From the NCBI GenBank assembly GCA_003991915.1, contig RQTK01000682.1:147202-211201 (forward strand): a stretch of 64,000 bases of DNA, in the 5' to 3' direction. This DNA is from Elysia chlorotica (Eukaryota; Mollusca; Gastropoda; Plakobranchidae). The notes beneath the pieces are model-generated. The model was not told where the DNA came from and did not search any database. It worked only from the letters and a program-made list of their open reading frames with translations. Every line of letters begins with the position of its first letter. Position 1 is the first letter of the stretch. This document shows positions 36,410 through 49,200 of the stretch, piece after piece. The position numbers and the translations under genes are program-made.

Positions 36410-36426
36410 CCCTCTCTCTCTCTCTC
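36342..36426. repeat. (CT)n microsatellite
   Basis: CT dinucleotide tract with minor interruptions. Confidence 0.9.
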
Positions 36427-37599
36427 ATTTAAAGCGGCAGTTACAGGGAATGATGATCACAACCCACGATGATCATCATGATCTAAGTGAAATGGAAACC
36501 TGTTATAGATATACGTCTAAATAAAGTAAATGTTGATTTTAACATATTTTGGTGCTATGTGCTTTACATAGTTACTACAATCTAGAGTAAATCGAGAATC
36601 TAATCTTTTAAAAATGTCCTTGTTATTGGTTATTTAATGGCTTTAAATATTTTCACTATTGAAGAAAAACATGATTTAAGGGGAGATTTACATTCAGGGG
36701 GCGCTGCAAATAGGTCGATGACTTTTTTTAATAAGGGTTTTATGGGAAGTGATCTGTCTTTCAGTATTCTACGGTCTTAGCTCACCGTAGAAGAGTGCAT
36801 AGTGTTTTTGTCACATATAGGCCTAGTTATTGTGGATGGCCCATGCCAGTACAGGCTCTAGGATGAAGCGAGCAGGGCCATTCCAGAGATTCCAGACTGA
36901 GAAAACGGGATCCACAGTGAAAATGAAAATGACAGATAAGGTATCTGCACCGGTGTCCAACCATAGCTCTACCACCGACTTGCGAACCGGAAACCCGATG
37001 CCTAATTTTATGTATCCGTTATCGGCGTGTGGACCACAAAGCATGACTTGTAATGGTTGCCAGCGAATCTCACAATCAGGCAAACTGAGTCTGTACGTAT
37101 TATTATTCTCAAACCATCGCAGAGACACTGCCAGCTGGTCTGTACGAGCAGGCCAACTGTCCGCTTGATTGTGTGCCCGTCGCCATGATTGTTTGTGTTT
37201 TACTTCCGATCTGTCGACACGTCGTATGTTTCTTTCATCGTCCTGTGGCTTACTTGTTACTTGTTCACGGGAATGAATGGGAAAGATTGGTTCATAATAG
37301 AATCCCTAGATTATTAATTTTTTATATTGCGTGTAGTAGCAGCTGCAGTAGACAGCCGATGATCTGGACATGAAATCCAGTTTGAATACAGATGAGATCA
37401 ACCAATACCGGGTAGAATTTGAGTCACAAGTCAGTCAGCTTTTAGGCGAAAGCAAAGTCCGCAGATGCATTCTAAAACAAATATTGTAATTTTGTTTTCT
37501 GCCCACCTTCTCTTACATTTGATGTTCCCACTAGATGTATGATTGAGAGGAAACGATATTAACCGGAGATGTGAGTTCACCGACCGAAGCAGATGTCTT

Positions 37600-39250
37600 G
37601 GATAGGTCTTGAAAAGATTTTTTGACGCCCACGCTGGGCTTGGAGCGCTCAACAAGATAAGAATGAAGTCCTGTGATTCCGTTTCACCCACCGTGTTTCT
37701 GTGTGGCAACAAGCCAGCGTGGGCGGTACAAAGCCCAACACTGTGGTACCTTTGCACAGGCCAAGGTGGTCGTAGTCGTAGAACTCAACCCAAACATCAA
37801 GCGTCAAACCTACGCCAAATCCACCAGAGTCCGGGCTAACACCACTGCCAAACAATAAGGAGAAAAGTCCTACAACGTAGATTCTCCGGCCAAACCGAAG
37901 AACTCAGCCGTGGCAGCATAATCTCGTCCTAAAGTCAAGCCTAGGGCATCATCTGCATCTGAGCAGCAAGCCACTTTACACTTTGGCAACTCCAAATCGT
38001 TTTGAGGCGTTAACCGACAGCGAGGAAATGGAGGTGACAGATGTGACACCTCTCTCTCCACCTCAAATATGGCTCCCGACCGTCGAAGCCTCCCCCTTTC
38101 CTCATCCCCTTCCTCTTCCCTTCTCACCATCTTCAGTGACGTCCTCCCTCCTAATTCCCTTCTCCTTTCCAATCCCCCTTCCACAAGATCTAGGAATAAG
38201 GAACCGCACGCCCGTACCCCTTCGCTCCAGAAGTCATTGGGGAAGAAACCTGCCGTCTTGGTTGGCTACCCTGTGGGTGATCTGTCGGGCTGTAAGAAGT
38301 AATATTTTTTTTTTAAATGAGTAGTTCTCATTTGTTAGAGGCCTCAAGGCCAACTATCCTGAACTGCAGCTCATTATGTTAAAAAATAGTGTCGCTACAG
38401 CTTTCTACCAAGAAACAAAATTAACCCACAATTTAGACTTCTTAATCCGATGCCTTTCTGCCTATCTTCACCACAGCGGTGGTACAGATGTTCTAAACGG
38501 CGATCATTTTATATTTGTAAAAAATACTATCCCTCCTACCCTACAGGCGGTAGCAGTCCGCGTGACTTTAGTGAAATCTTTCACTACCTGTTCGGTATAT
38601 CTTTCACCTTCTGCTCCAGTCTCCTACTTTGATATCACGGGTCTTATTGTTCAGCTCCCTTCTCCCGTGATTAATATGGGAGACTTTAACGCCCGTAACT
38701 CAATGTGGGGCAGTCTTAGGACTAATGCTCGTGGAAAACTGTTGCCTTGCGCATGGCTCTCAACACTGTCTGCACCTCAAGAAAAACAAATTTTGTATCC
38801 CCTCTGATTCGCTTTGCCTCGTGAAGGTGGTCGGAAGGGCAAACTTGAAAAATCTGAAATTCTTTTCAAATACTGAGAAACATTTACGAACATGACTCCC
38901 TGCTGGATCCGCAGCCATATTGGAATTGAAAGAAATGAAATGGCTGATCAGTTCGCCAAGATCGGGATCGAACTGGAACCTACTCAGGTACGAACAGCTG
39001 CATTTGATGCGAAGCCAATCATACATAAGCTGATAAGAGACAGCTGGAAGGCGCTATAGAATAAGTTGGCAAACAACAAACTACACTGTGTTGAACCACA
39101 CCTTGTGGTCTCTGAGCGGGACTGTCTCAGGTAGACACAGACCAGGTGGTACTCGATCGAGTCTGATTGGGACATTATCATCTTACCCACGCCTTCCTAC
39201 TGAGAGGTGAAGAGCCTCCACAGACCTACAACTGTCAATTATCCATAAAC
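37600..39250 (+). mobile_element. Decayed LINE with endonuclease and RNase H remnants
   Basis: An ORF1-like tail (NRFEALTDSEEMEVTD, Pro/Ser-rich, about 37987-38280) precedes an endonuclease fragment (38376-38807) with QETKL at residues 12-16 and MGDFNARNSMWGS at 101-113, the catalytic motifs of APE-type LINE endonucleases. At about 38898 a separate frame gives CWIRSHIGIERNEMADQFA, an RNase H C-terminus, then a trailing LTHAFLLRGEEPPQTYNC-like segment. The whole reverse transcriptase between them is absent. APE plus RNase H suggests an I/Ingi-like clade. Confidence 0.72.
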
Positions 39251-39306
39251 AACATTCTAGTTGACTTTTTCACTGGGAAAGTAATTTGTACCTTGCTTCC
39301 AAATCA

Positions 39307-39315
39307 TTAGAGAGA

Positions 39316-39386
<71 letters not shown>

Positions 39387-39421
39387 CGGCAGATAGAGAG
39401 AGAGGGAGGGAGAGAGGGAGT

Positions 39422-39472
<51 letters not shown>
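39307..39472. repeat. (AG)n / (ACAG)n compound microsatellite
   Basis: Two AG tracts separated by ACAG tetranucleotides, directly downstream of the LINE remnant. Confidence 0.9.
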
Positions 39473-39476
<4 letters not shown>

Positions 39477-39582
39477 TGTTGACAACTTTCACCACGACAA
39501 GGGGGAGAAAAACACTCGACATGGTTTCGTCGATTGCTTCCGGTTTCCACTTGTTTACAGTTTGTTTTAAAGGCAAGTAACC

Positions 39583-39870
39583 ACTAGATCTAGATCTAAG
39601 AGGGAAATTTCAATGAATGCGCTCTTGTCATTTTTGAAGAGATACAAAAACCCAGTGAAACGAATGAAAGTGCAAGCTTGATATTATTTAAAAATCAGGT
39701 AAAAAAGATTTGGTTTTGATTATCAAATATGTAGATCTAGATCTAAATCTAGATTAGACCTAGATCTAGATTCTCTAGTCCTAGATCAAGATCTAGGCCT
39801 ACTATACTTTTAGTATAGATCTAATCTAGATCTAGGCTTTAGGCTTAGAACTAGGCCTAGATATTGGTTA
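39583..39870. repeat. TCTAGATC-rich block, second
   Basis: Same overlapping TAGATCTAGATC strings as at 32.4 kb, interspersed with TAGGCCTAG. Confidence 0.7.
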
Positions 39871-41783
39871 GGACGGTGTCAATATAGAATCAATCTAAAT
39901 GTGACTGGCAAAGAGTAAGACGGGAGTCCAAGTCCCCTTGCCCCGTCTTACGAGTTGCAGGTCATAGAATTGTCAGACCTGCTGTAGTTGGCCCGCTTTT
40001 CGAAATTTTGCTATGTAATATTGTAACACATTTAGATTTAGGCCTAAATATCAGAGCTAAATTTTTTGTTGATGTAATTTTGTGATAAAACTTAAGCTCG
40101 GTACAACCTTAAAGGAAAATTGCCAATTTATGTACGTATCCTATTATCTTGTGACCTCTCACAGTTAGAGAGACATCTAGTGAGACGTCAATAACTAGAG
40201 CTGTATGAATTTTAAAAACCTGTTTAAAATTTCTATAGTCTGCAGTTAATGTTCAAGTAGCTACTGCAAAAGAAACAACACTTCAACTCCTAAAATGGTT
40301 GGGGGTCCTTAAATAATATTTATAACTGTGTACTTCATTGCCATAAAAACATCTAAATCCTTTTATAATATCTTCTCTAGATGGAGATAAAACCATGCCA
40401 ACGTTCAAGTCTCATAGATAAATAAAGTGAGCAGACCTTCAAACCTTTTGTGCAGAAATTCACAGATTCCAATTTTCCGTAAAAATGGATTTTCAGTAAA
40501 ACAAAAAGTTGAAAAGTCAAAGTTCAGTTATAATTTTAATAGGGTTAAAAATGTCTTGGGTTCAATGCTATCCTGCTTAATAATACGCATAGGTTCAGTA
40601 AAAAAAAGAGGATCCAGTTGGCATTGATACTAAATTCAGGGGAGAAAGAAATGTAAGTAAAGGGAATTAGTGAAACTTCGACTGTTCTTTTAAATTTGGC
40701 AAAATACAGCATCTTCATAAAGAAATTATTTATATTTTCTGAATTTTGTTTTTTAAAGACATTTTTTCTTTTCATATACAGAGGACCTCCCATCAGTGGG
40801 CCAGCTCAAAAACTTACATTGGAGGTTTCCTTACAGGCAAGGTTGTAATAAACATTAATAGTTTTGACTCTGTAGAAATTTAATTTAGAATGTAATAGTT
40901 TTTTGTGTGTGCTATAGATCTTTCTCAACTATCGAAAGTTTTTAAACAGCTTTGTCATACCCGCAGGTGATTTTACTTCCTCCATTAGCTAAAATTTGGT
41001 TTTGAACAACAAAACTTTTGGCAGGGTTCAATAAATAGGAATCGGCATTAATCTTAAATTTAAGTGAACATTTTCAGAAGAAGCTGATGCCTCTCTAGCA
41101 TGCAAGACTGGGTGTAGACTTAACTGAGATTATAAATTACCTTTAATTGTGGGTGCTTTGTACTTCTGTTTAAAAGTCTATAATGTGTGCAGTTATTGCT
41201 AGATGAGAGAGACAGAGACAGACTTGCATACAGATAAACATTTAGACAGAGAGGAGAGAGAGACAGATGGAGAAAGGTTGGGCACATTGCTATGATGGTC
41301 GACACTATGAAAGTTGGGGTAATGGTCTGTCATCGTTCGCCAGACAGCATTGGAGATGGAGGCCAAACACAATGATTTAACACCTCTCTCTCCCTCCCTG
41401 AGACTCGTGTGCTGTTTAGCTCTGTCTCTTTGCGCAAGATTATGCACTGACTGGAGTGGCAGCACGACATCTTGATCAGCTGATCGCTCAGTACACACAA
41501 ACACACACACACACACAGTATTTATAACACTTTTGCACCTCATATAAAGATAGGGCCGTCACTTTTTTAATGACCAGCAAGCTGGTTTTTTATCTCTTTC
41601 CAAATTGGACATGTTGCCCTTGTACATGTGTACTTTGCTAAACCCAAGTTTTTAATAGCTCTGTATTCGATATGGCCGAGGTTTTGTTGAGTCCGATGTT
41701 GTTATATATATGCGAGGTCCACTGTAGTAATATTTTCATACATCTCCATATTTCAGCTCCATGTGGTATTGAACTCCTGACCA
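39871..41783. other. Upstream flank of TUBGCP4
   Basis: No coding region. ATATTTCAG at about 41748-41756 immediately upstream of the start-codon exon looks like a splice acceptor, implying an upstream non-coding exon that I cannot place. 41.2-41.5 kb has short GA and CA tracts. Confidence 0.45.
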
Positions 41784-41858
41784 ATGCTTCACGAACTGCT
41801 TTTGGCCCTGAGTGGGCATTATGGAGGGACTTTCAAGCATACAAATGAAGGGATAGTG
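41784..41858 (+). CDS. TUBGCP4: TUBGCP4 exon 1 (start codon)
   Basis: 25 codons, MLHELLLALSGHYGG..., nearly identical to the conserved GCP4 N-terminus. In-frame TGA at 41778-41780. Donor GTAAAT. Confidence 0.93.
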
Positions 41859-43234
41859 GTAAATCAAAACATTTGCAATTGTATTTACTTTGTTTAAATG
41901 TAATAAACGAAAAAGGACAGTAAGAAGAATTTTTTAAAGCTATAAGCTAGGTTATTTTCTTCATTATTTGAAATTTGACTGTCAACTGGCATTGATGAAT
42001 TTTGAATTATTTACTACCGCCAAATGGAAATTTAAAAATACCTTGAAATGCACAAAAACAACATATTCCATGTAAATCAAACATTTTTTATCATTAAAAT
42101 TTAGTTTGATTTTGTGTCAGTATTCTTGAAAATTTCAGACTGAACTAATGTCGAGTATTTGTTTTAAGTTCTCTTCAAACCAAGGATTTCACAACAGTGT
42201 TGCTAAAATCATCAATTTACTTACTTCTTTCAAACTTGTCTGCAAAATGTTTCCTGTATGCTTCATTTCAAACTATTGCTTGTACTATTCAAATGAAAAA
42301 AACAGCAACAATGATCTTGTATTACTGCACACATAATTTATGTTGTTGTGATGTTTCTTTTTTTATATTTAAAAAATTTCAACCTTTTGAGTGTTTTTTT
42401 TTTCATTTAAAAACAACCTGGGTGATGAGTTAAATGCTTCAAGTATAATAACATGCTTATCACAATTGCATAAGTTTCTCCTTCCCCCATTTAGATCAAA
42501 GGTACTATTAAATAGTATAGTATATTTTTGAAAGAAGAAAGGGAAAAAAATGTAAATGGATGTCAGTTCTTGTACACCAAGCTTCTCACTAGGGCTCTTG
42601 ACTTGCTAATCATTGTGTCTTGCTACCACAAGAAAGTTATTTTTGAGTTTGAAGTTATATAATGAGACATTATGTTTGCTGACAAGCAATATGTTGACTT
42701 TGCAGGTTGTGCCAAACTTACCTTTCATGCCCAGCTCTGATGTGAAGGTGTTGAACCAGCTGTGCAAGCTGGGGACCTACTACAAAGACTTCAGAGAGTT
42801 TATTCAGCATTATGGATTTGGTATCTTGTCGCAACAAACACCAGGTATGGATATCTGATTTGCATGTGGTTTTATGTATTTTAACCGATATTTTACTGCA
42901 TTGCCTGCTATCGCTCCCTGGTCTTTTTTTACTGGATTGCCCACCATTGCCTGCTAAGAAATGAATTTGGCATATACTTTTTTATTTAAGGATAAGCAGC
43001 TATGAATAGTTTTAGAGATAGGAGGGATTTGGGAAAAAGGGAGAGATAGAGTAAAGTGGAAAGATAGAGGTTACATCTCAAAGTAAAACTCTTTGAATTT
43101 CCTGACTGTAGACCCACATGCACAGCAAGTCAGCGTGACAGAAGGTTTTTTCTGATCTTCTTATATGTCTCTACCCTAGCCTACTGTTTGCAAAGGTTCA
43201 CAGGCTCATGTATGTTCGCCTCCCTTTCCATTTC

Positions 43235-43269
<35 letters not shown>

Positions 43270-46200
43270 ATCTGATCGCGTGTATTCAGATGTGCATGAC
43301 ACTCCTATCAGTCTTAGATCACTATTGAAATAATCTGGGTACGGTTAAATAACGTGTCAGCTTGATAAATAGATTTTTAAAAGTGAAACCTGGCTCTTTT
43401 AAAACAGGTTCTTAGACTTTATATGATACCAAAAGTGGGTTGATATGGATATGAATTAAAGAGAAAGAATTATGTTTTATAGGGCGAAGCAGTTTGAAGA
43501 CGAAGTGGGTTTTTTAGCGGAGAATTTTTACACGGAGACCATTGTATTATTTAAATTATTTCTGAAAATTTAGCAAATCTAAATGAAATAATAATTATCT
43601 TTTTGTGTGTGTATGTGACATGTAGTTGCTGTGTTCAGGGAAAAAATACTGCCTTATCTGTGCACTATTTGCTTTAAGTTTCTTGAAATCCCTTGCAATC
43701 CCGATCAGGTATTAGAAATAACAAATGGATGAGCACATTTTTCTGAAGTATCTTAAGGCCTTGACGTCTAAATCTGCTTTTTTTTTTTTTTTTTTTTTCA
43801 AAAAGGGTAACGAAAACATGTTCCTTTTTTCTCTTTTTTTTATATTACATATGGAATATCAGTGGAGTTTTTTGTATGTTTGCTAGGTACTGACAACCTA
43901 TATGGTTTGTACGTGAAGTGTGTATGTCAGGGACTGGACAGTGTGCTAGAAGATTACAAAGCCTCCCTGCGGCAACTCGAGCAAGAAGTATTGCAAGATG
44001 CTCACTTACCCGTGGCTCACTTTTCATGCAAGTTGCAAGAGGTAAGTTCTAGTTTATCGATGTTTAAAAGCTTTAAAGTAATACTGTTTCCTCTATATAT
44101 TATTATACCATATACAGGTTGGGGAAACATTTAGCCAAGAAGACACCTATGTTCATGGAAGATTGATAATTACTCATAATTGTTGTTATTTTTTTTTTAT
44201 AAATTTCTTGTGGTGCTTAAAACTGTAGGCTCATGAAAAAAAATTAATCAGAAGATTGATATGAAAGTTGTGAATAGAAAACATAAATTTTATTTTATCA
44301 TTAGTTTCTTGTTTTCTTTTCCATTTCAGTATCATCTTCTTTTCCCAGGTTTGGCGTCCACATTAGATGAAATCGTGTCAAACAAAGTGAGTGTTATATT
44401 TTGATTAAAATTTCACACAATTGTATTGATTTAGTCTGCAAAGTTTATAACAAAACGTTCAGAAAATGCACAAATTTCCATTACAGTTTACTCTCATTAG
44501 GACTGCTAGATTCATAGCACATTTTAAACTACGTTTTGACAAAGCTCTTATTCAAGTAATACAGTTTGTATGTAGCAGGAGTACCTTTGTAATCGTAACT
44601 AGCAGATGCAAACTACTTATGTCGCTGACAGATATAATGAAGCATTCGCTGTTTTGTTTGTTGCTTTTTTATTTCAGGCTCACGGTTGTTACATCTTAGA
44701 TATCCTGCACAGGAATGCCATGTTTGCCAAGCCAGTGGTGAAAGATGCTTTGAACCGGTAAGAGGTGCTTATTCTACGTTATGTCAGTAGTGAAAAATCT
44801 TTTTGAGAAGTTCTAGTTTATTGAACTTTCGTCTAAAAGAATATATCATTTTATCTCAGTGCACAAAGAGGTGTCAAAAATGTTACTGTGTTCAGATTTT
44901 ATTAAAATTTTGATTATCAGTTGATTATGTGAGACTCACATGAAACATTTAATTTTAAACTATTCCTTTCTGTAACCTAACAGTTGGAAATATTTTTCAT
45001 AAGCACCGATGGTGAAGTTGGATAAAAGATGATTTCTCAGAGTAATGGATCTCTTCATATGGGACTGAATTACTCCTACGTAATACTGATTCTTGGTGAA
45101 AAAATCTAACTTTTTTTTCTTCAGGATCCTGTATTTCTGCCATGGCCTCATGTACAAACAGCTGTCTGGCTGGATGCTGCATGGACTCACATCCGACCCC
45201 TACGGGGAGTTTTTTATACAAAAGGCTCAGGACGGACTCACCACAGTTCCAAAACAAGCGGAGGAGGAGGAGGAGGACCTGGGGATATTGGGCGTGACGG
45301 GACAACAGCTGCAGGTAGTGGCAGCTGGGAGCACTGCTGAGATATTGTATTTTTGTTGTTGTGATAAGTTGAAAGATATCATAGAACAAGCAAATGAAAA
45401 TATGTAAAAGAGAATTGCATTGCACAGATCTTTAGAAGGCTACTTGTTGTTTGATTAGAATCATGTTTCCAACTAAGTGGCTCAGCTCTTTGGAAAGAAT
45501 TTTCTATAGTGTGACAAAATAAATTGAACTACAACTCAGCCTTACATGTTTGAAACCTTAGAGTCATAACTGGGTTTTATTGAGCTGCAAAGACATTTAG
45601 TCTACACTTCTTCTTCAGTTTTTCCAAGAGCTCAACAAATCTTTTTCTTGTTATCATGAACAGAAAATCCACCTGGGCTCTACGGAAGCCCCCAAAGCTA
45701 CGGACACGGGCCAGTACTGTATTGCAGCAGATTTTCTCCCCACCTACATCCAGCCTCGCGTGGCAAACAAAATCTTGTTTGTTGGAGAGAGTGTTCAGAT
45801 GTTTGAAAAAGATAAACACAAAATAAAGTCTTCAAAAGGTTGGCTTTCTCGGTTTTCTTTGCTTCTGAACTATCATCTTCTGCTTCCTAGTGCTTCAACG
45901 GTACTAAATTTTAAGAAGCCTAGCTGCACACCGGTGGTATCTTACATTTGCAGCTCTATTCTGCCTAAAGTCAAAATTAATTAGTGGATAAAATATTTGG
46001 CATAACTTGCTATGAGCTGGACTTACTGGGGCAAGGATGAAACAAAAATTAGTTTGATATACGCATTAAGCTATTTTCACACTTAATGTTACTTATTGAA
46101 GTTTGCTCAACTTTTTGTTAACTCCATCTAAATCAGAAATGAATTGAATTCAATTTTCAACTAAAAAAAATTAAATTCAGTTCAATGTAAATTAGATGTG

Positions 46201-49200
46201 ATATTGTTTGTCCCCAGGAGGCACCATAATGAGGAGCAGAGAGAGTGAGTTTGCGTCTGAGCTGCAGCAGCTCTCCAAACAGCCAGAGTTTAACAGCATC
46301 AGCTTTGAAAAAATCATAGACAAAATCAGAGCACATGCAGCAGAGGTATGGGAAACACAAACAAAAGTGTATTGTTTTTACTTGGCTTTTAAATGTTATA
46401 CTTAGGGTTAGTCTCAACTGAATATAGGTGCTTTAATTGTTTTTCTTTATTTCTAAATCTCAAGTATTGTTTTTAACTCAAGATACAAAACATCAAAGAT
46501 AAATGCATATTTGATTTTCAATTCTTTATTTAGTTTTCCAATCAAACAGTTGTGTTAATATTAACTAAAGTGCTAAATCAATTTTTTTTTTTTAATGTTA
46601 ATAGTGCTAAAGTACATGAAAGTTTGAAAATGAAATTTAGAATTTGTCCTGCCTCTCTCCTGGATTGTTATCCAGCACCTGTGGGTTATCATCGTAGAGG
46701 AGTCCAACCTGACTAACGAGCTGAACATCATGAAGGACTACTTCCTGCTCGGTCGCGGAGAGCTGTTCCTGGCGTTCATAGACCAGGCCCAACACCTGCT
46801 GCGCTGCCCTGTGGTCCCCAAGACAGAGCACGGTGAGGGGGTGCTTGATAGAGTTTCTATAATATAGTGCTCTTTGTAGGAACAGTTATACTGAGGGCAG
46901 GCCTGTTGTCAATTCGTTAATCAGGGATGAAGTTGAATGTTGTGGTTCTGTTTCAGTTCACATGGACTCTGTGCACTTAAGAAGGTGGGTAGGTGGGAAA
47001 AGTTAATGATTTTGTTTTTTGAAAGTATTTGAACCATGCTATTAAACTTATTATCTTTAAAATTTGACATTGTCACTTTGGTCCTAACTACAACGTATTG
47101 AACGATGATAATAAAAAAAATTTGGTCAAATAAGAATATTGAAAGCAGTGTTGCTTACAGCTTATACCTCAGAAATGTTTATGTAGGATTCTGGAGCACC
47201 ACATAGTTGTTTGATTTTATTTGTTTTGTGCATGTGCAGATGTTAACCGGACATTTCAACATGCTGCGAGGAATGTTTTGATAGACAACGATTCTCTCCT
47301 GCAGAGATTCCGCCTCACAGTGCCTCTGCCGCCAAAAGAATCAAGTTAGTATTTACTTGGATGGACATTTTTTGCAAAGTTTTCCACGCAATAGAGTCAC
47401 TAACTGATAAATGAGAAAAATATCAATGTATGAGTCTTAGAAAAAAACCATCTGGTTTGATGGCCTGCTTTTGTCTTTCATGCTCCCAGTTTATATTTTC
47501 TTTTCTCTGTGTTTATATGAAAGTCCTCCTAAAACAGGGATAGAACAAATGCTGGAAATAATACATCCTTAGGGGACCACCTGATATTGTGCATAAGTAA
47601 TCTTAAACCTCAGTACTTATTATTGTTATTTCTATGCTAAGAGGGGGGCGCATTGGCCCTGGGATAGAACGTCAGCTTCAGACACAAAAGGTCTGGAATC
47701 GAGTCCTGGCGATTGCACTCCCTACTGGTTGGGTCGGTGTCAGTTTAATGTGACCGGCTGAGGCAGGAGTCATGGCAACTCACCTCAACTCAAGTCTATG
47801 CCAAGACCGTACGAGAATTTGTACTTTGTAGCCTTGAATTCTTTTTAAAAGGAAAAAAAGAAGAAAGTTATGGATTTAAAAAAAATTGTTCTTTTCAAGA
47901 ATAAATAACATTTAAATTAAACTTCTAACTCTCAACCAATATTAAGGATCATTAACTGCGATTTTGCCCCTCCTGTCCCTGTGCCCCCTATTAAACTTCT
48001 ATCAACCAATATTAAGGATCATTAACTGCGATTTTGCCCCTCCTGTCCCCGTGCCCCCTGCCTGTGTTTCCCTCAGAGAAATCCGACAGCGCGCTGGGAG
48101 CCCCGGCGGAACCCGAGGTTGGCTGGACAGTTCTGGGTCTGACCTACAGCGTGGAGTGGCCGCTACACATCTTCTTCACTCCCTCTATGCTGGAAAAGTG
48201 GGTGAATAGTAGACATAATTATTGCCAGCTTATCTATCTTTAAACTCTTTCATATTTTTTTATCTTGCTCTTTATAAAATAAAAAAGAGCTGATAAAATA
48301 GTTGTTGCGAGAAAAAAATACCACCATAAATACCTACTTGAATTGTGAACTTACTGTGGCTATTGTTCGATGACTTTGACGTTGTAGCTGTAGCTTACTG
48401 CTACAATTTGTTCACACATTAATAAGAAGGACCTTTAAACTTAATTACTGCCAAACATTTAAAAAACTACAACCATAGAGTAAAAGAAAAATCTTTTTTC
48501 TTATGTTTTCCTCCCCCATATATAACCTTATTTTCAGATTTTTCTCATGACCAGAATCTGCAGGTTTTCCTACTGTCCTCGTTTCCCTCATTCCAGATAT
48601 AACCGCATGTTCCGGTTCCTGCTGGCTGTGCGGCGAACCCAGCTCGACTTGCAGCACTGCTGGAGTCTGCAGATGTTCAACAAACACAAGTTCGCGTCTC
48701 CGGCAGAAACACCCACCTGGCAGCTACGCACACACATGGCTTTCCTTGTGGATAATCTGCAGTACTATTTGCAGGTGGGTGAGACAAAACAATTCATTAT
48801 TTATATATATATTCATTAAAAATTTTAAAAAGACATTTATTGATAATCTTAGAACAAAGGATTAAGCAGCAATCTTTCTCTGCAGCATCTGTTTTTCTAC
48901 TCTGAGTATCAGTGCATAAAGTATTGGACATTAGTCTTGGGACCCTACCATGAGACACACTAGACACTAGTTGCTTAAGTAGGATGTTAAAAAAAAAATA
49001 ACCAACACACCTAGATGCGTTCACATGTTTAATTGCTAACTTTTTTATGTGCACCCGTCAATCTGTGCTGTTGCAGGTGGATGTCATAGAATCTCAGTAC
49101 AAAGTCTTGGTGGACAAGATCAATTCCACCAGAGATTTTGAGGCCGCCAAACTTGCCCACGAGCACTTCCTGTCCTCTCTGCTGGCACAGAGCTTCGTCC

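Noticed and set aside
36823-37128. LDTGAD on the minus strand, resembling a retropepsin active site
   Set aside because: One short motif in a short ORF, with no other gag/pol features nearby; probably chance.
45093-45407. Longer exon 6 of TUBGCP4 reading past 45314
   Set aside because: The open frame continues, but family alignment stops at QQLQ, a GT donor follows, and exon 7 joins in phase.
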